Position numbers and translations under genes: made by a program. The notes under the pieces were generated by a model. The model was not told the origin of the DNA. It saw nothing but the letters and a program-made list of their open reading frames with translations, and ran no database searches. Below, piece by piece: positions 20,573-30,387 of a DNA stretch of 64,000 nucleotides (position 1 is the stretch's first letter; each line of letters starts with the position of its first letter). Source of the DNA: CADEED01 sp963839685 (GTDB lineage: Bacteria > Pseudomonadota > Gammaproteobacteria > Steroidobacterales > Steroidobacteraceae); NCBI GenBank assembly GCA_963839685.1, contig CAWIVS010000012.1:868001-932000 (forward strand), given 5' to 3'.

Positions 20573-21730
20573 ATGAGTCAGCCCTCCCCCGAAGACTTCA
20601 GCCTGCCCGCGTGGGCCTACTCGGACGCGGAATTCCTCGCGCTCGAGCGCGAGCGCATTTTCCGCCCGTCGTGGCAGATCATCTGCCACGTCTCCGAGAT
20701 TCCGAACGCCGGGGATTACCAGTGTTTCGACTTCATCGGAGAGATGCTGTTCGCCCTGCGTGGCAACGATGGCGCGGTGCGCGTATTTCACAACGTATGC
20801 CGCCACCGTGCGGCACGCCTGCTCGACGGTCCGCGCGGCAGCTGCACCCGACGCATCATCTGTCCCTACCACGCCTGGTCGTACGACCTCGAAGGCCGCC
20901 TGGCCTCGGTGGGCGATCGCAGCGCTTTTCCGCACCTGGACATCTCGCGCGAATCGCTGGTGCCGGTGGAGATGGAAATCTACGCGGGCTTCGTGTTCGC
21001 CCGCATCAAGGGTGGCGGCCCGAGCGTCGCGCAGATGTTGGCGCCGTATGCCGCGGAGATAGCCACCCACGAGTTCGAGAAGCTCGAACCCATGGGCCGC
21101 GTGACAATGCGCCCGCGCAAGGTCAACTGGAAAAACGTCGGCGACAACTACTCCGATGCGTTGCACATCCCGGTCGCGCATCCCGGCCTCACGCGCCTGT
21201 TCGGCGCGACCTACGGCGTCGAATCACGCGAATGGGTCGATCGCATGTCGGGCGACATCACCGACAAACCGTCGCGCAACTGGGCGGAACGCGTATACCA
21301 GAAGTACCTGCCCGAGGCCGAGAACCTTCCGCAGGACAAGCGCCGCTCCTGGGTGTATTTCAAGCTATGGCCCAACTTTGCCTTCGACGTGTATCCGGAC
21401 CAGGTCGACATCATGCAGTGGCTGCCGATCTCGCCCACGGAATGCCTGATTCGCGATATTGCTTACGCGCGCCCGGATGCGCGTCGCGAAATGCGGATGG
21501 CGCGTTACTGCAACTGGCGCATCAATCGCCAGGTAAGCGAGGAAGATCGAGTGCTGATAGAACGCGTGCAGAATGGCATGGCCTCGGGCAGTTACCGTGC
21601 GGGTCCCCTGGCCGCGGGAGAGGTCGCACTACGCAGCTTCGGCAACCGCCTGCGTGCCTTGATTCCCGAGTGCAATGACGCTGAGCCGCCGCCCGCGGGT
21701 TGGTCGCGTCACGGCAGCGCGCGAAGCTGA
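20573..21730 (+). CDS. Rieske-type aromatic ring-hydroxylating oxygenase alpha subunit
   Basis: A 385-aa oxygenase. The Rieske [2Fe-2S] ligands are CRHRAARL (about residue 75) and CPYHAW (about residue 97). The mononuclear iron site lies in WKNVGDNYSDALHIPVAHPG, matching the usual D-x2-H-x4-H arrangement. Such enzymes use electrons from a reductase to oxidise aromatic rings, quaternary amines or other substrates. No reductase or ferredoxin gene is adjacent, so the partner must come from elsewhere. I chose ATG 20573, where the Rieske family N-terminus begins. The 6-nt gap to the APC permease suggests a shared transcript. Confidence 0.9.
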   Translation: MSQPSPEDFSLPAWAYSDAEFLALERERIFRPSWQIICHVSEIPNAGDYQCFDFIGEMLFALRGNDGAVRVFHNVCRHRAARLLDGPRGSCTRRIICPYHAWSYDLEGRLASVGDRSAFPHLDISRESLVPVEMEIYAGFVFARIKGGGPSVAQMLAPYAAEIATHEFEKLEPMGRVTMRPRKVNWKNVGDNYSDALHIPVAHPGLTRLFGATYGVESREWVDRMSGDITDKPSRNWAERVYQKYLPEAENLPQDKRRSWVYFKLWPNFAFDVYPDQVDIMQWLPISPTECLIRDIAYARPDARREMRMARYCNWRINRQVSEEDRVLIERVQNGMASGSYRAGPLAAGEVALRSFGNRLRALIPECNDAEPPPAGWSRHGSARS

Positions 21731-21736
21731 ACGTTA

Positions 21737-23080
21737 GTGCCCGGCCACCGAAAGTTAGGTCCGGTTCTCGCCACAATCGTGGTGGCGGGCAACATGATCG
21801 GATCGGGAATCTTTCTGTTGCCCGCCTCACTCGCGAAAGTCGGCAGCGTGACCATCATCGGCTGGGTCGTCGCGTCCCTCGGCGCGCTGGCGCTGGCGAT
21901 ACTTTTCAGCAAACTCGCGCAGCGCAAACCCATGGCCGGCGGCCCTGCGAGTTACGCCTTCGATGCGTTCGGACCATTTTGCGGAATGCAGGCCAGCCTC
22001 TGGTACTGGGCCTCCTGTCTCATCGGCAACATCGCCATCGCCACCGCCGCATCGGGTTATCTCGCGGCGACCTTTGGATTTACTGCGGGGCCGGCCCTGC
22101 TGGCCTTCATCGCCATTGCCTTGTTATGGCTGGTGACCGCGATGAATCTCGTCAGTCCACGGTTCGTGGGGCTGATCGACGGGCCACTTCTCATCGCCGG
22201 CCTGGTGCCACTGCTGCTGGTGGCCACCGTGGGTTGGTTGATGTTCGATCCCGCCCAATACCTGGATTCGTGGAATGTCAGTGGCATGCCGCTGTTCGAG
22301 GCCGTGCCACATTCGCTGGCGCTGGTGTTCTGGGCGTTCACCGGCCTGGAGAGCGCCTCGGTCGCCGCCGCAGTTGTCGAGAATCCCGAGCGCAATGTGC
22401 CGATCGCGACGATTGCGGGCGTGAGCATCGCGGCGCTGGTCTACATCGCAGCCAGCGCCGCCATCATGGGGCTGGCGCCGGCGAGCGAACTGGCGAATTC
22501 GACCGCGCCCTTTGCGCTGGCGGCGGCAAAGATGTTCGGCGCCGGCGCGGGCCTGCTGGTGGCCTGCGCGGGATTACTCAAGACTCTTGGCACGCTCGCG
22601 GGCTGGGTACTGTTGACGGCGCAGACCAGCCGCGCCGCCGCCGATCACGGTCTGCTGCCGCCGCTGTTCGCCCGCACGCGGGCCGGTGATACGCCAGTGG
22701 CGGGCCTGATCATTTCCGGCTTCCTGGGCACGGCTGCCATCCTGCTCACCATCTCCCCAACCCTCGGCGAACAATTCGGCCTGCTGGCCGAGGCATCCAC
22801 GCTGTTCGCGTTGCTCACCTACACCGCGGCGTGCGCGGCCGCCATGAAGTATCGCGTGCGAGGCGAAATCACCCTGGCCGTCATCGGCGCAGCGTTCAGC
22901 ATCTTCTTCATCGCGTATTCGACCGTCCCGGTATTGACCGCGACTGCCATCTGCATGGGCATTTTCGTGCTGTGTTATCTGCCGCTGGCGCGACGCAAAT
23001 ACCTGCTGCCCGACGCCGCCGTGCGCAGCGGCAGCTTCGCCCGCCTGCGCGAGCGCCACGACGACCCCGGGAACCGCTGA
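21737..23080 (+). CDS. APC family amino acid/polyamine permease
   Basis: A 447-aa inner-membrane transporter with about 12 hydrophobic helices. The first helix carries the substrate-carboxylate-binding signature GNMIGSGIFLLP, as in the AdiC/PotE/CadB antiporters. The SALVFWAFTGLESASVAAAVVENPERNVP segment is the equivalent of TM6. The nearest character is arginine/agmatine or ornithine/putrescine antiporter-like, but the substrate cannot be decided. It starts at GTG 21737, 6 nt after the Rieske oxygenase, so it may import that enzyme's substrate. Confidence 0.87.
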   Translation: MPGHRKLGPVLATIVVAGNMIGSGIFLLPASLAKVGSVTIIGWVVASLGALALAILFSKLAQRKPMAGGPASYAFDAFGPFCGMQASLWYWASCLIGNIAIATAASGYLAATFGFTAGPALLAFIAIALLWLVTAMNLVSPRFVGLIDGPLLIAGLVPLLLVATVGWLMFDPAQYLDSWNVSGMPLFEAVPHSLALVFWAFTGLESASVAAAVVENPERNVPIATIAGVSIAALVYIAASAAIMGLAPASELANSTAPFALAAAKMFGAGAGLLVACAGLLKTLGTLAGWVLLTAQTSRAAADHGLLPPLFARTRAGDTPVAGLIISGFLGTAAILLTISPTLGEQFGLLAEASTLFALLTYTAACAAAMKYRVRGEITLAVIGAAFSIFFIAYSTVPVLTATAICMGIFVLCYLPLARRKYLLPDAAVRSGSFARLRERHDDPGNR

Positions 23081-23122
23081 GTTACTGCGGCAGCTGCGTG
23101 CCGTCCCACGGGCAAACTACCA

Positions 23123-23962
23123 TCATCGAAGCAATCGCCGGCCGTGCCATTCCATGTGCCCGGCGATGAATGACTGGATGAAGAAGTAACCGTGGTCGTA
23201 GCCGGAATGCAGTCGCAAATCGAGCGGCTGACCGGCCGCCTTGCATGCCTCGGCCAGCAACTCCGGACGAAGCTGGTCCTTCAGGAATTTGTCCGACGTT
23301 CCCTGGTCGACGAGGATGGTGTCGGGAAACCGGCTGCCCCGCTTGATCAGCTCCACGGTGTCATGGTTGGCCCACTGGGTGCGATCGTCCCCCAGGTATC
23401 CGCTGAACGCCTTCGTGCCCCATGGCACCTGCGAGGGAGCACAGATCGGCGCAAAGGCGGAAACCGAGCGATAGCGCTGTGGATTGCCGAGCGCGATGGT
23501 GAGCGCACCATGCCCGCCCATCGAGTGACCCATGATGCCGCTGCGCGCCGGATCTGCGCGGAAATTCGCCGCGATCACCCCGGGCAGTTCCTCGACCACG
23601 TAGCTGTACATGCGGTAGTGGCGCGACCATGGAGACTGCGTCGCGTCGAGGTAGAAGCCCGCGGCGATGCCGAAGTCCCAGCTGTCGCGATCACCGGGCA
23701 GTTCCACGCGCGGACTCGTGTCCGGCGCGACCAACATCAGCCCGAGGCGCGCCGCATGTTCCAGCGCGCACGCCTTGGTGACGAAGGTTTCCTCGGTGCA
23801 GGTGAGCCCGGCGAGGTAATAGACCACCGGCACCGGGCCACCCGACACCTGCGGTGGCGTGAATACCGCGAAGCGCATGTCGCAATCGGTGGACTCGGCG
23901 CGGTGTTTGAAATAGCCGAGATCGCCGCCGTGGCAGAAGTGCCGCGAAATGACCTCGATCAC
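23123..23962 (-). CDS. fghA: S-formylglutathione hydrolase
   Basis: This esterase splits S-formylglutathione into glutathione and formate, the last step of glutathione-dependent formaldehyde oxidation. The alpha/beta-hydrolase has YYLAGLTCTEETFVTKA near the N-terminus, the nucleophile elbow GHSMGGHGALTIAL (Ser about 147), Asp near VDQGTSDKFL and His in SGYDHGYFFIQSF. I place the start at GTG 23962, giving 279 aa, the usual length, and a 4-nt overlap with the gfa stop. Longer extensions upstream in this frame are antisense-like and not family sequence. Confidence 0.92.
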   Translation of the reverse strand: MIEVISRHFCHGGDLGYFKHRAESTDCDMRFAVFTPPQVSGGPVPVVYYLAGLTCTEETFVTKACALEHAARLGLMLVAPDTSPRVELPGDRDSWDFGIAAGFYLDATQSPWSRHYRMYSYVVEELPGVIAANFRADPARSGIMGHSMGGHGALTIALGNPQRYRSVSAFAPICAPSQVPWGTKAFSGYLGDDRTQWANHDTVELIKRGSRFPDTILVDQGTSDKFLKDQLRPELLAEACKAAGQPLDLRLHSGYDHGYFFIQSFIAGHMEWHGRRLLR

Positions 23963-24534
23963 GTCTTGAGCGTGCCTTTCGCCTTGGCCACGTGCGTCGC
24001 GATCGCATCCATGAGCACCGGCGATAACGCGTCGTACGGCGGCAGACGCAGCTTCTTGAGGCGGTCGCGGATCTTCTTCATGTCCTTGGGGCGCGCGGCG
24101 CCGGCTTCGATGGCTGATGACACGAACGCGGCGAACTCCGGTTTGTTCCAGCCCTTGTCCTTCGACAATTCCACGTGCACGAAGTCCAGGCCAAAGAACG
24201 GATGCCCGGTGTTGTCGATGCGGCCGTACATGTGCACGCCACAAGTGGTGCAGGCATGGCGCTGAATGGTGGTGTTCGTATCGACGATGCTGAGCTTTTG
24301 TCCGTTGGCAGTGACGCTGAGGTTGTCCTTCGGCACCACCGCGACCACCGAGAACACCGCGCCCGCGGGCTTCCAGCACCTGGTGCAGCCGCAGGCATGG
24401 TTGTGGGCGACATTTCCCTTGATCGTCACGGTCACCGGGTCGGAGGCGCAGAGGCAGTTGAGCGTGCCGCCCTTGAACTTCTTGTTGCCGGCCTTGACGC
24501 CCTTGTCTATCGATGGATGAAGCTTGATGGCCAT
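23959..24534 (-). CDS. gfa: S-(hydroxymethyl)glutathione synthase (Gfa)
   Basis: Gfa is annotated as promoting the condensation of formaldehyde with glutathione; whether it acts as an enzyme or a carrier is debated. The 191-aa protein has the family's zinc-binding Cys pairs: LNCLCASD (about residues 27-29), HACGCTRCW (about residues 47-53) and HACTTCGVHMYGR (about residues 92-95). It lies between the dehydrogenase and hydrolase genes of the same pathway. A modest GAGGG-like Shine-Dalgarno precedes ATG 24534. Confidence 0.92.
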   Translation of the reverse strand: MAIKLHPSIDKGVKAGNKKFKGGTLNCLCASDPVTVTIKGNVAHNHACGCTRCWKPAGAVFSVVAVVPKDNLSVTANGQKLSIVDTNTTIQRHACTTCGVHMYGRIDNTGHPFFGLDFVHVELSKDKGWNKPEFAAFVSSAIEAGAARPKDMKKIRDRLKKLRLPPYDALSPVLMDAIATHVAKAKGTLKT

Positions 24535-24573
24535 GAACCTACCCTCGCCTCTCTTACGGAGGACATTTGTTAG

Positions 24574-25683
24574 CTAGAAGGTGACGACTGAACGAATGGA
24601 TTCGCCCTTGTGCATGAGATCGAAAGCGTCGTTGATCTTGTCGAGTGGCATCACGTGCGTGATCAGGTCGTCGATGTTGATCTTCTTGTCCATGTACCAG
24701 TCGACGATCTTCGGCACGTCGGTGCGGCCGCGCGCGCCGCCGAAAGCCGTGCCCTTCCACACGCGGCCCGTCACCAGCTGGAACGGGCGCGTCTTGATTT
24801 CCTGGCCGGAGCCGGCGACGCCGATGATCACCGACACGCCCCAGCCGCGGTGGCAGCATTCGAGCGCCTGGCGCATGAGCTCCACGCTGCCGACGCACTC
24901 GAAGCTGTAGTCCGCGCCACCGTCGGTCAGCGAAACGAGATAGGGCACGAGATCGCCCTGCACTTCCTTCGGATTCACGAAGTGCGTCATGCCGAACTTC
25001 TCGCCCAGTGCCTTGCGCTTGGGATTGAGGTCGACACCGATGATCTTGTTGGCGCCGGCCATGCGCGCGCCCTGCACCACGTTGAGTCCGATACCGCCGA
25101 GCCCGAACACCACGACGTTCGCGCCGGGCTCGACCTTCGCCGTGTTGATGACCGCGCCGATGCCGGTGGTGACGCCACAGCCGATGTAGCAGATCTTCTC
25201 GAAGGGCGCGTCCTCGCGCACCTTGGCGAGCGCGATCTCGGGCAGCACCGTGTAGTTGGAGAAGGTGCTGCAGCCCATGTAGTGATGCACCTTCTCGTTG
25301 CCGATGGAGAAGCGGCTGGTGCCGTCGGGCATCACGCCCTGGCCCTGCGTGGCACGAATCGAGGTGCACAAGTTGGTCTTGCGCGACAGGCACGACTTGC
25401 ACTGCCGGCATTCCGGTGTGTACAGCGGAATGACGTGATCGCCCTTCTTCAGAGTCGTCACACCGGGACCGACTTCGACCACCACGCCCGCGCCCTCGTG
25501 GCCAAAAATCACCGGGAACAATCCTTCCGGATCGCCGCCCGAACGCGTGAATTCATCCGTATGGCAGATGCCGGTCGCCTTGATCTCCACCAGCACTTCG
25601 CCGGCCTTGGGACCGGCCAGTTCGACGGTGGTGACTTCGAGAGGTTGACCGGCCTTCCATGCCAGAGCAGCGCGCGTTTTCAT
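24574..25683 (-). CDS. frmA: S-(hydroxymethyl)glutathione dehydrogenase / class III alcohol dehydrogenase
   Basis: This enzyme oxidises S-hydroxymethylglutathione to S-formylglutathione with NAD+. It is 369 aa from ATG 25683, which follows a GAGGAAGGGG ribosome-binding site. Catalytic zinc ligands lie in ATGICHTDEFT and GHEGAGVV; the structural zinc cluster is CRQCKSCLSRKTNLC (about residues 95-109). The NAD-binding GLGGIGLNVVQGA motif follows. The Asp/Arg pattern and the length are those of class III enzymes. It is the first gene of the frmA-gfa-fghA operon. No FrmR or other regulator gene lies beside it. Confidence 0.95.
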   Translation of the reverse strand: MKTRAALAWKAGQPLEVTTVELAGPKAGEVLVEIKATGICHTDEFTRSGGDPEGLFPVIFGHEGAGVVVEVGPGVTTLKKGDHVIPLYTPECRQCKSCLSRKTNLCTSIRATQGQGVMPDGTSRFSIGNEKVHHYMGCSTFSNYTVLPEIALAKVREDAPFEKICYIGCGVTTGIGAVINTAKVEPGANVVVFGLGGIGLNVVQGARMAGANKIIGVDLNPKRKALGEKFGMTHFVNPKEVQGDLVPYLVSLTDGGADYSFECVGSVELMRQALECCHRGWGVSVIIGVAGSGQEIKTRPFQLVTGRVWKGTAFGGARGRTDVPKIVDWYMDKKINIDDLITHVMPLDKINDAFDLMHKGESIRSVVTF

Positions 25684-25902
25684 TGTTCGCCCCTTCCTCG
25701 TGGAGCGGCAAATGGTACACCCGGAGTTGTGCCTGTGAACGCACCAGAGGCTCGGGAGCCCCCGCATTTGGCGGCTCAGCCCCGGGGACCGCTGGCCGAT
25801 CCAGCCCAATGTCACACGGCCGCAGCCAGATGCCCCGTCATTCCTCCAATCGCTCGGCTTGATCGCCCATAGGTCACGCGCCCCTCAGCCGTCCTCCGAA
25901 TC

Positions 25903-27717
25903 CTAGAGGATACTGGCGCCTTCGTCCGCCGGCGTCGCACCCTCGCGCAGCCTCGTGAAGAGCTCGCGCCCCACGCCATACGTGGTGTCGAACATCTCGG
26001 GTTTGACCGGCTCGCGCGCCGCGAGAACGGCGTCGTCGACCTGTGCCTCGAGTACTCCCGCGCGTGCGTCCAGCCGGATGATGTCGCCGTCGCGCAGCCG
26101 TGAAATCGGACCATCGACCACGGCCTCGGGCGTGAGGTGAATCGCTGACGGCACCTTGCCCGAAGCACCGGACATGCGTCCGTCGGTGACGATGGCCACG
26201 TGCCGACCCCTGGCTAACAACCCGGACAACGCCGGAATCAGCTTGTGCAATTCGGGCATGCCGTTGGCGCGCGGGCCCTGGCCGCGCACCACGGCAACGA
26301 AGTTGCCGTCGATTCCGGCCTTGAGTGCCGCGGCGAGCGCTTCCTGGCTTTCGAACACCCGGGCAGGCGCGGTGATTTCCCAATGCTTGGGATCACAGGC
26401 CGAGGTCTTGATCACCGAGCGGCCGAGATTGCCGCGCAGCAATTTCAAACCGCCATCCGCGGAGAATGGGTTCGACGCCGGCCGCAGGATCTTCTCGTCA
26501 TGCGACTTTTCCGGCGCGTCCCGCCATACCAGCTTCGAATCGACCAGGAAGGGATCCTTCGCATACGCACCGAGCCCGGGACCCCAGACGGTCATCACGT
26601 CTTCGTGCGCGAGCCCGGCATTGATGAGCTCTCGCGTCACGTAGCTCATGCCGCCCGCGGCATGAAACTGGTTCACGTCAGCTTCGCCGTTCGGATACAC
26701 GCGCGCCAGCAGCGGCGTGACGCGCGAGATGTCAGCCATGTCGTCCCAGGTGATGACGAGACCGCAGGCACGCGCCATGGCGACCAGGTGAATCACGTGG
26801 TTGGTCGAACCGCCGGTGGCCATGAGGCCGACGATGGCGTTGACGAAGGAGCGTTCGTCGATGACTTCGACGAATGGCAGATAGTCGGAGCCCAGCGCCG
26901 TGGTCCTGGCCACCCGCTCCGTGGCGGCCACGGTCAGCGCATGACGCAGTGGCGTATTGGGATTCACGAAGGCCGCGCCCGGCACGTGCAGTCCCATCAG
27001 CTCCATCAGCATCTGGTTGGAATTCGCGGTGCCGTAGAAGGTGCAGGTGCCGGCGTCGTGATACGAACCCATCTCCGCGGCCAGCAATTCGTCGCGGGTC
27101 GCCTGACCTTCCGCGTACCGCTGACGCACTTCGGCCTTGGCCTTGTTGGCCAGTCCTGAAGGCATGGGACCACCGGGCACGAAGATGATGGGCATCTGGC
27201 CAAACGACGCGGCGCCGATGAACAGCCCCGGCACGATCTTGTCGCAGATGCCTAACAACAACGCGCCGTCGAAGGCTTCGTGCGACAGCGAGACGGCCGT
27301 CGCGAGCGCGATCACGTCGCGGCTGAACAGCGACAACTCCATGCCGGCGCGTCCCTGCGTGACGCCGTCACACATGGCGGGCACGCCACCGGCCACCTGG
27401 GCGGTGGCGCCGGCCACGCGCGCCGCGGCGCGGATCACCTCGGGAAACGGCTCATACGGGCGATGCGCCGAGAGCATGTCGTTGTACGCGGTGACGATGC
27501 CGATATTGGGGATGACGGACTGCTGCAGATTTGCCTTGTCCACGCCCGACGCGGCCATGACGTGCGCGAGATTGGCGCAGGCCAGCTTGCCGCGCGCCGG
27601 TTCGACCAGCTTGCGCTTGCGCGTGCGTTCCAGATATTCGCCGCGCGCGGCGGCGGATCGACCGCCAATACGTTCGGTGACTTCGGCAATGACATCGTGA
27701 AGTTTGGCGGCGGCCAT
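25903..27717 (-). CDS. edd: Phosphogluconate dehydratase
   Basis: Edd dehydrates 6-phosphogluconate to KDPG, the first committed Entner-Doudoroff step. The 604-aa protein has the [4Fe-4S] dehydratase features: GGVPAMCDGVTQGRAGME, LLLGICDKIVPG, SYHDAGTCTFYGTANSNQ and GLMATGGSTNHVIHL, with cluster Cys visible in the first three. The C-terminal TDGRMSGASGKVPSAIHLTPEA is typical. It lies 2 nt after the zwf stop. The next pathway gene, eda, is not in this window. Confidence 0.95.
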   Translation of the reverse strand: MAAAKLHDVIAEVTERIGGRSAAARGEYLERTRKRKLVEPARGKLACANLAHVMAASGVDKANLQQSVIPNIGIVTAYNDMLSAHRPYEPFPEVIRAAARVAGATAQVAGGVPAMCDGVTQGRAGMELSLFSRDVIALATAVSLSHEAFDGALLLGICDKIVPGLFIGAASFGQMPIIFVPGGPMPSGLANKAKAEVRQRYAEGQATRDELLAAEMGSYHDAGTCTFYGTANSNQMLMELMGLHVPGAAFVNPNTPLRHALTVAATERVARTTALGSDYLPFVEVIDERSFVNAIVGLMATGGSTNHVIHLVAMARACGLVITWDDMADISRVTPLLARVYPNGEADVNQFHAAGGMSYVTRELINAGLAHEDVMTVWGPGLGAYAKDPFLVDSKLVWRDAPEKSHDEKILRPASNPFSADGGLKLLRGNLGRSVIKTSACDPKHWEITAPARVFESQEALAAALKAGIDGNFVAVVRGQGPRANGMPELHKLIPALSGLLARGRHVAIVTDGRMSGASGKVPSAIHLTPEAVVDGPISRLRDGDIIRLDARAGVLEAQVDDAVLAAREPVKPEMFDTTYGVGRELFTRLREGATPADEGASIL

Positions 27718-27719
27718 GG

Positions 27720-29195
27720 CTACTCGTACCAGCTGTGACCGTGGCGCTCAGTCAGCGCAATCGCGGCCGTGGGCCCCCAGGTGCCCGCAGGATACGGCTT
27801 GACCAGCTGGCGCGTCGAGCGCCAGCTCGTCTGGATGCCGTCGATCCAGTGCCACGCCGCCTCCACCTCGTCGCGCCGCACGAACAGCGTCGTGTTTCCT
27901 TTCAGCACATCGAGCAGCAGGCGCTCATATGCGATGCGCGTTCGCCCGCCGCTCTCGTCCTTGGGCAGTGAGAGTTCGAGCGGCATTTCGCGAAGGCGCA
28001 CGCCCTCGAGGCCCGGCTGTTTGCTGAGGATCTCGAGCGTCACACTCTCCTGCGGCTGCAGGTGGATGACCAGCCGGTTAGCCTGCAGGTTGGGTACGTC
28101 CGCGGCAAAGATGTTGTGCGGCACCGACTTGAACTGGATGGCGATATCGGTGCGGCGCGATTGCATGCGCTTGCCGGTGCGCAGGTAGAACGGCACGCCA
28201 GCCCAGCGCCAGTTGTCGATCTCCGCGCGCAGCGCGACGAAAGTTTCCGTGTCGCTGTTGCCCTTCTTGGCACTTTCCTGGGCGCCCTTCTCCTGGTTGT
28301 AGCCGGGCGCCGCGGTGCCGCCCGCGCTCCCCGCCGCGTACTGACCGCGCACCGTGTTCGCGGCCACGGTAGTCGCGGTGATTGGGCGCAGACTGCGCAG
28401 CACCTTGGTCTTTTCGTTGCGCACCTCGTTAGGCTCGAACAGGTGCGGCGGCTCCATCGCGACCAGCGCGACCAGCTGCAGCATGTGATTCTGCACCATG
28501 TCGCACAGCGCGCCGGAATCGTCGTAGTAACCCCAGCGCCCTTCGAGGCCGACGGTTTCCGCGACGGTGATCTGCACGTTGTCGATGGAGGACGCGTTCC
28601 ACAGCGGCTCGAACAGGGAATTCGCGAAACGCAGCGCCAGCAGGTTCTGCACCGCCTCTTTTCCGAGGTAGTGATCGATGCGGAAGATGCGGTCTTCGTG
28701 GAACACCTGGCCGACGGCTTCGTTGATGTTGACGCTCGAAGCGTAGTCCTGGCCGATCGGCTTCTCGAGCACGACGCGGCAGTGCTCGCAGGCGAGCCCC
28801 GCGGCGGCCAGGCTCAGGCACGTCGGGCCGTAGAGTTTCGGCGACGTCGCCATGAAATAGAGAATGCGGTTGTTGCCCGCGAGCGCCTTCTGCAGCGCCT
28901 CGGTGCCCTTGGCGGTGCCGTCGCCGGCCTCGAAAGGTACGTACGTAATGCGCGTCAGCAAGTCCGCCACCGCGTCTTCCTTCAGATACTCGGCGGGCAC
29001 GTGCTTGCGCAACGCGCCGTCGACGAACTTGCGGAACTCGGCGTCGGTATTCGGATGGCGTGCGGAGGCGACGAACGTGAGCGTTGGCGGGACGAGCTTC
29101 TCGCGGCACAGGTGGTACAGCGACGGCCACACCATACGCTGCGAGAGATCGCCGGTGGCGCCAAACAAGACGAACTTCTGCATCGACAGTTTCAT
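27720..29195 (-). CDS. zwf: Glucose-6-phosphate 1-dehydrogenase
   Basis: Zwf oxidises glucose 6-phosphate to 6-phosphogluconolactone. The nucleotide-binding motif is FGATGDLSQRMVWPSLY (about residues 12-28), the substrate-binding signature is RIDHYLGKEAVQNLLALRF (about residue 172), and EKPIGQDYASS precedes it. The length of 491 aa is normal. A low-complexity insert (GSAGGTAAPGYNQEKGAQ) near residue 290 matches the variable loop of many proteobacterial Zwf proteins. The start overlaps the glk stop by 4 nt. No pgl gene is interposed, unlike many zwf-pgl-edd operons. Confidence 0.95.
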   Translation of the reverse strand: MKLSMQKFVLFGATGDLSQRMVWPSLYHLCREKLVPPTLTFVASARHPNTDAEFRKFVDGALRKHVPAEYLKEDAVADLLTRITYVPFEAGDGTAKGTEALQKALAGNNRILYFMATSPKLYGPTCLSLAAAGLACEHCRVVLEKPIGQDYASSVNINEAVGQVFHEDRIFRIDHYLGKEAVQNLLALRFANSLFEPLWNASSIDNVQITVAETVGLEGRWGYYDDSGALCDMVQNHMLQLVALVAMEPPHLFEPNEVRNEKTKVLRSLRPITATTVAANTVRGQYAAGSAGGTAAPGYNQEKGAQESAKKGNSDTETFVALRAEIDNWRWAGVPFYLRTGKRMQSRRTDIAIQFKSVPHNIFAADVPNLQANRLVIHLQPQESVTLEILSKQPGLEGVRLREMPLELSLPKDESGGRTRIAYERLLLDVLKGNTTLFVRRDEVEAAWHWIDGIQTSWRSTRQLVKPYPAGTWGPTAAIALTERHGHSWYE

Positions 29196-30235
29196 CGGCT
29201 GGACATCAGCAGCCGCGCGGCGCCGAGCAGTTCGACGTGCGGGTGCGCAATGGTTTCGAGCGGTACGCTGCGCATTGCGGCGGTGAATCGTCCCTTGTAT
29301 TCGAAGCCCGCGCGCACGCGGCGCTCGAGCACGTCGCGTTCGAAGTGCTGCAACATGGCGCCGGACAGCAGCACGCCCGACCAGGCGCCAAGCGTGAGCG
29401 CGAGGTCGCCCGCGAATGAACCCAGCAGTTCGCAGAACTGCCCCACGGCTTCGACGCAGTTGCCGTCGCTGCCGTTGGTGGCCCGCGTGGTGATTTCGGC
29501 GGCCGAAAGCTCCGGCACATGCAGGCCCTCGCTTTCACATAAAGCCTGGTAGAGGTTGGCGAGACCGGCACCGGACAACACGCGCTCCGCCGAGACACGG
29601 CCGTATTTGCGGCGCAGCCAGCGCAGCAGCTCGATGGAGCGCTCACTGGTGGGCGCGAAACTCGCATGACCACCTTCGGTGGCCAGCACCGTGTAGGCCC
29701 CGCCGTTGGCGACCACGCCGCCGACACCGAGACCCGTACCGACGCCGACGATGGCGCACACGCCCTGGGTCATCGGCAAGGCGAGGCGCTGCGGCCCGAT
29801 GGGCTGCAGGTCCGCGGCGCGCAGCGCACCGACCGCGTGCCCCACGGCTTCAAAGTCGTTGATGACGTGCAGGTGTTCGAAGCGCTGCGATTCGCTGAGT
29901 GCACGCGCCGAAAAAGACCAGCCGCTGTTGGTGAGCTGGACGCGGTCCTGTTCGACACGCCCGGCCACCGCGACGGCTGCGCGGTTCAGGGACGCCGGTA
30001 CACCGGGTGTCGCGCTGCGGTAGTGCTGCGCTGCGTGGGCGATGGATTCGTGTGCGCGCACCGGGTAACGGCGCACGCAATGGACATTGAGGGGAGAGAA
30101 CTCAGACCCGCCGACCGCGATCCCGAAACGGACGTGTGTGCCGCCCACATCCGCCACCAGTCCGAGTACGGAAGAACGGTCGAAGTCCTCGATGTCCTGC
30201 CCGCTTGCGCCATTGGGCGCCGTAATTCCTGTCAC
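29192..30235 (-). CDS. glk: Glucokinase
   Basis: Glk phosphorylates glucose with ATP at the head of the glk-zwf-edd operon. The phosphate-binding motif GLVADVGGTHVRFGIAV is near the N-terminus, followed by HVINDFEAVGHAVGAL and VGVGTGLGVGGVV. ATEGGHASFAP is the HKD-type glucokinase active-site segment, and GAMLQHFERD is close to the C-terminus. I chose GTG 30235 (347 aa), which has GGAGCGAG about 8 nt upstream; further upstream starts would run into the promoter region shared with the LacI gene. Confidence 0.9.
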   Translation of the reverse strand: MTGITAPNGASGQDIEDFDRSSVLGLVADVGGTHVRFGIAVGGSEFSPLNVHCVRRYPVRAHESIAHAAQHYRSATPGVPASLNRAAVAVAGRVEQDRVQLTNSGWSFSARALSESQRFEHLHVINDFEAVGHAVGALRAADLQPIGPQRLALPMTQGVCAIVGVGTGLGVGGVVANGGAYTVLATEGGHASFAPTSERSIELLRWLRRKYGRVSAERVLSGAGLANLYQALCESEGLHVPELSAAEITTRATNGSDGNCVEAVGQFCELLGSFAGDLALTLGAWSGVLLSGAMLQHFERDVLERRVRAGFEYKGRFTAAMRSVPLETIAHPHVELLGAARLLMSSR

Positions 30236-30358
30236 CAGCTCGCTCCGAAACCGCAAAGACTGCGCCGCCGTGGACAGCGCTGTCAACCAAACCCGGGAGC
30301 GAATTCTAGCGGGCAATTAACCTAAACGTGGTGTGCAACTTGCAAAGCGTGCGCCAGT

Positions 30359-30387
30359 TTGACAACGCTGTCTGACAACAAGACAAT
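30359..30387 (+). promoter_or_regulatory. Promoter with embedded LacI-type operator for the lacI-family gene
   Basis: TTGACA (30359-30364) and GACAAT (30382-30387) are exactly 17 nt apart, a good sigma70 layout. GACAACGCTGTC (30361-30372) overlaps the -35 box and is a near-perfect palindrome with the central CG usual for LacI-family operators. The -10 box ends 11 nt before the ATG and no Shine-Dalgarno is visible, so the transcript may be nearly leaderless. Confidence 0.55.

Noticed and set aside
24610..25872. A 420-aa open frame antisense to frmA
   Set aside because: frmA is certain; the antisense frame lacks any motif.
28062..29552. A 496-aa open frame antisense to zwf and glk
   Set aside because: Shadow frame across two real overlapping genes.
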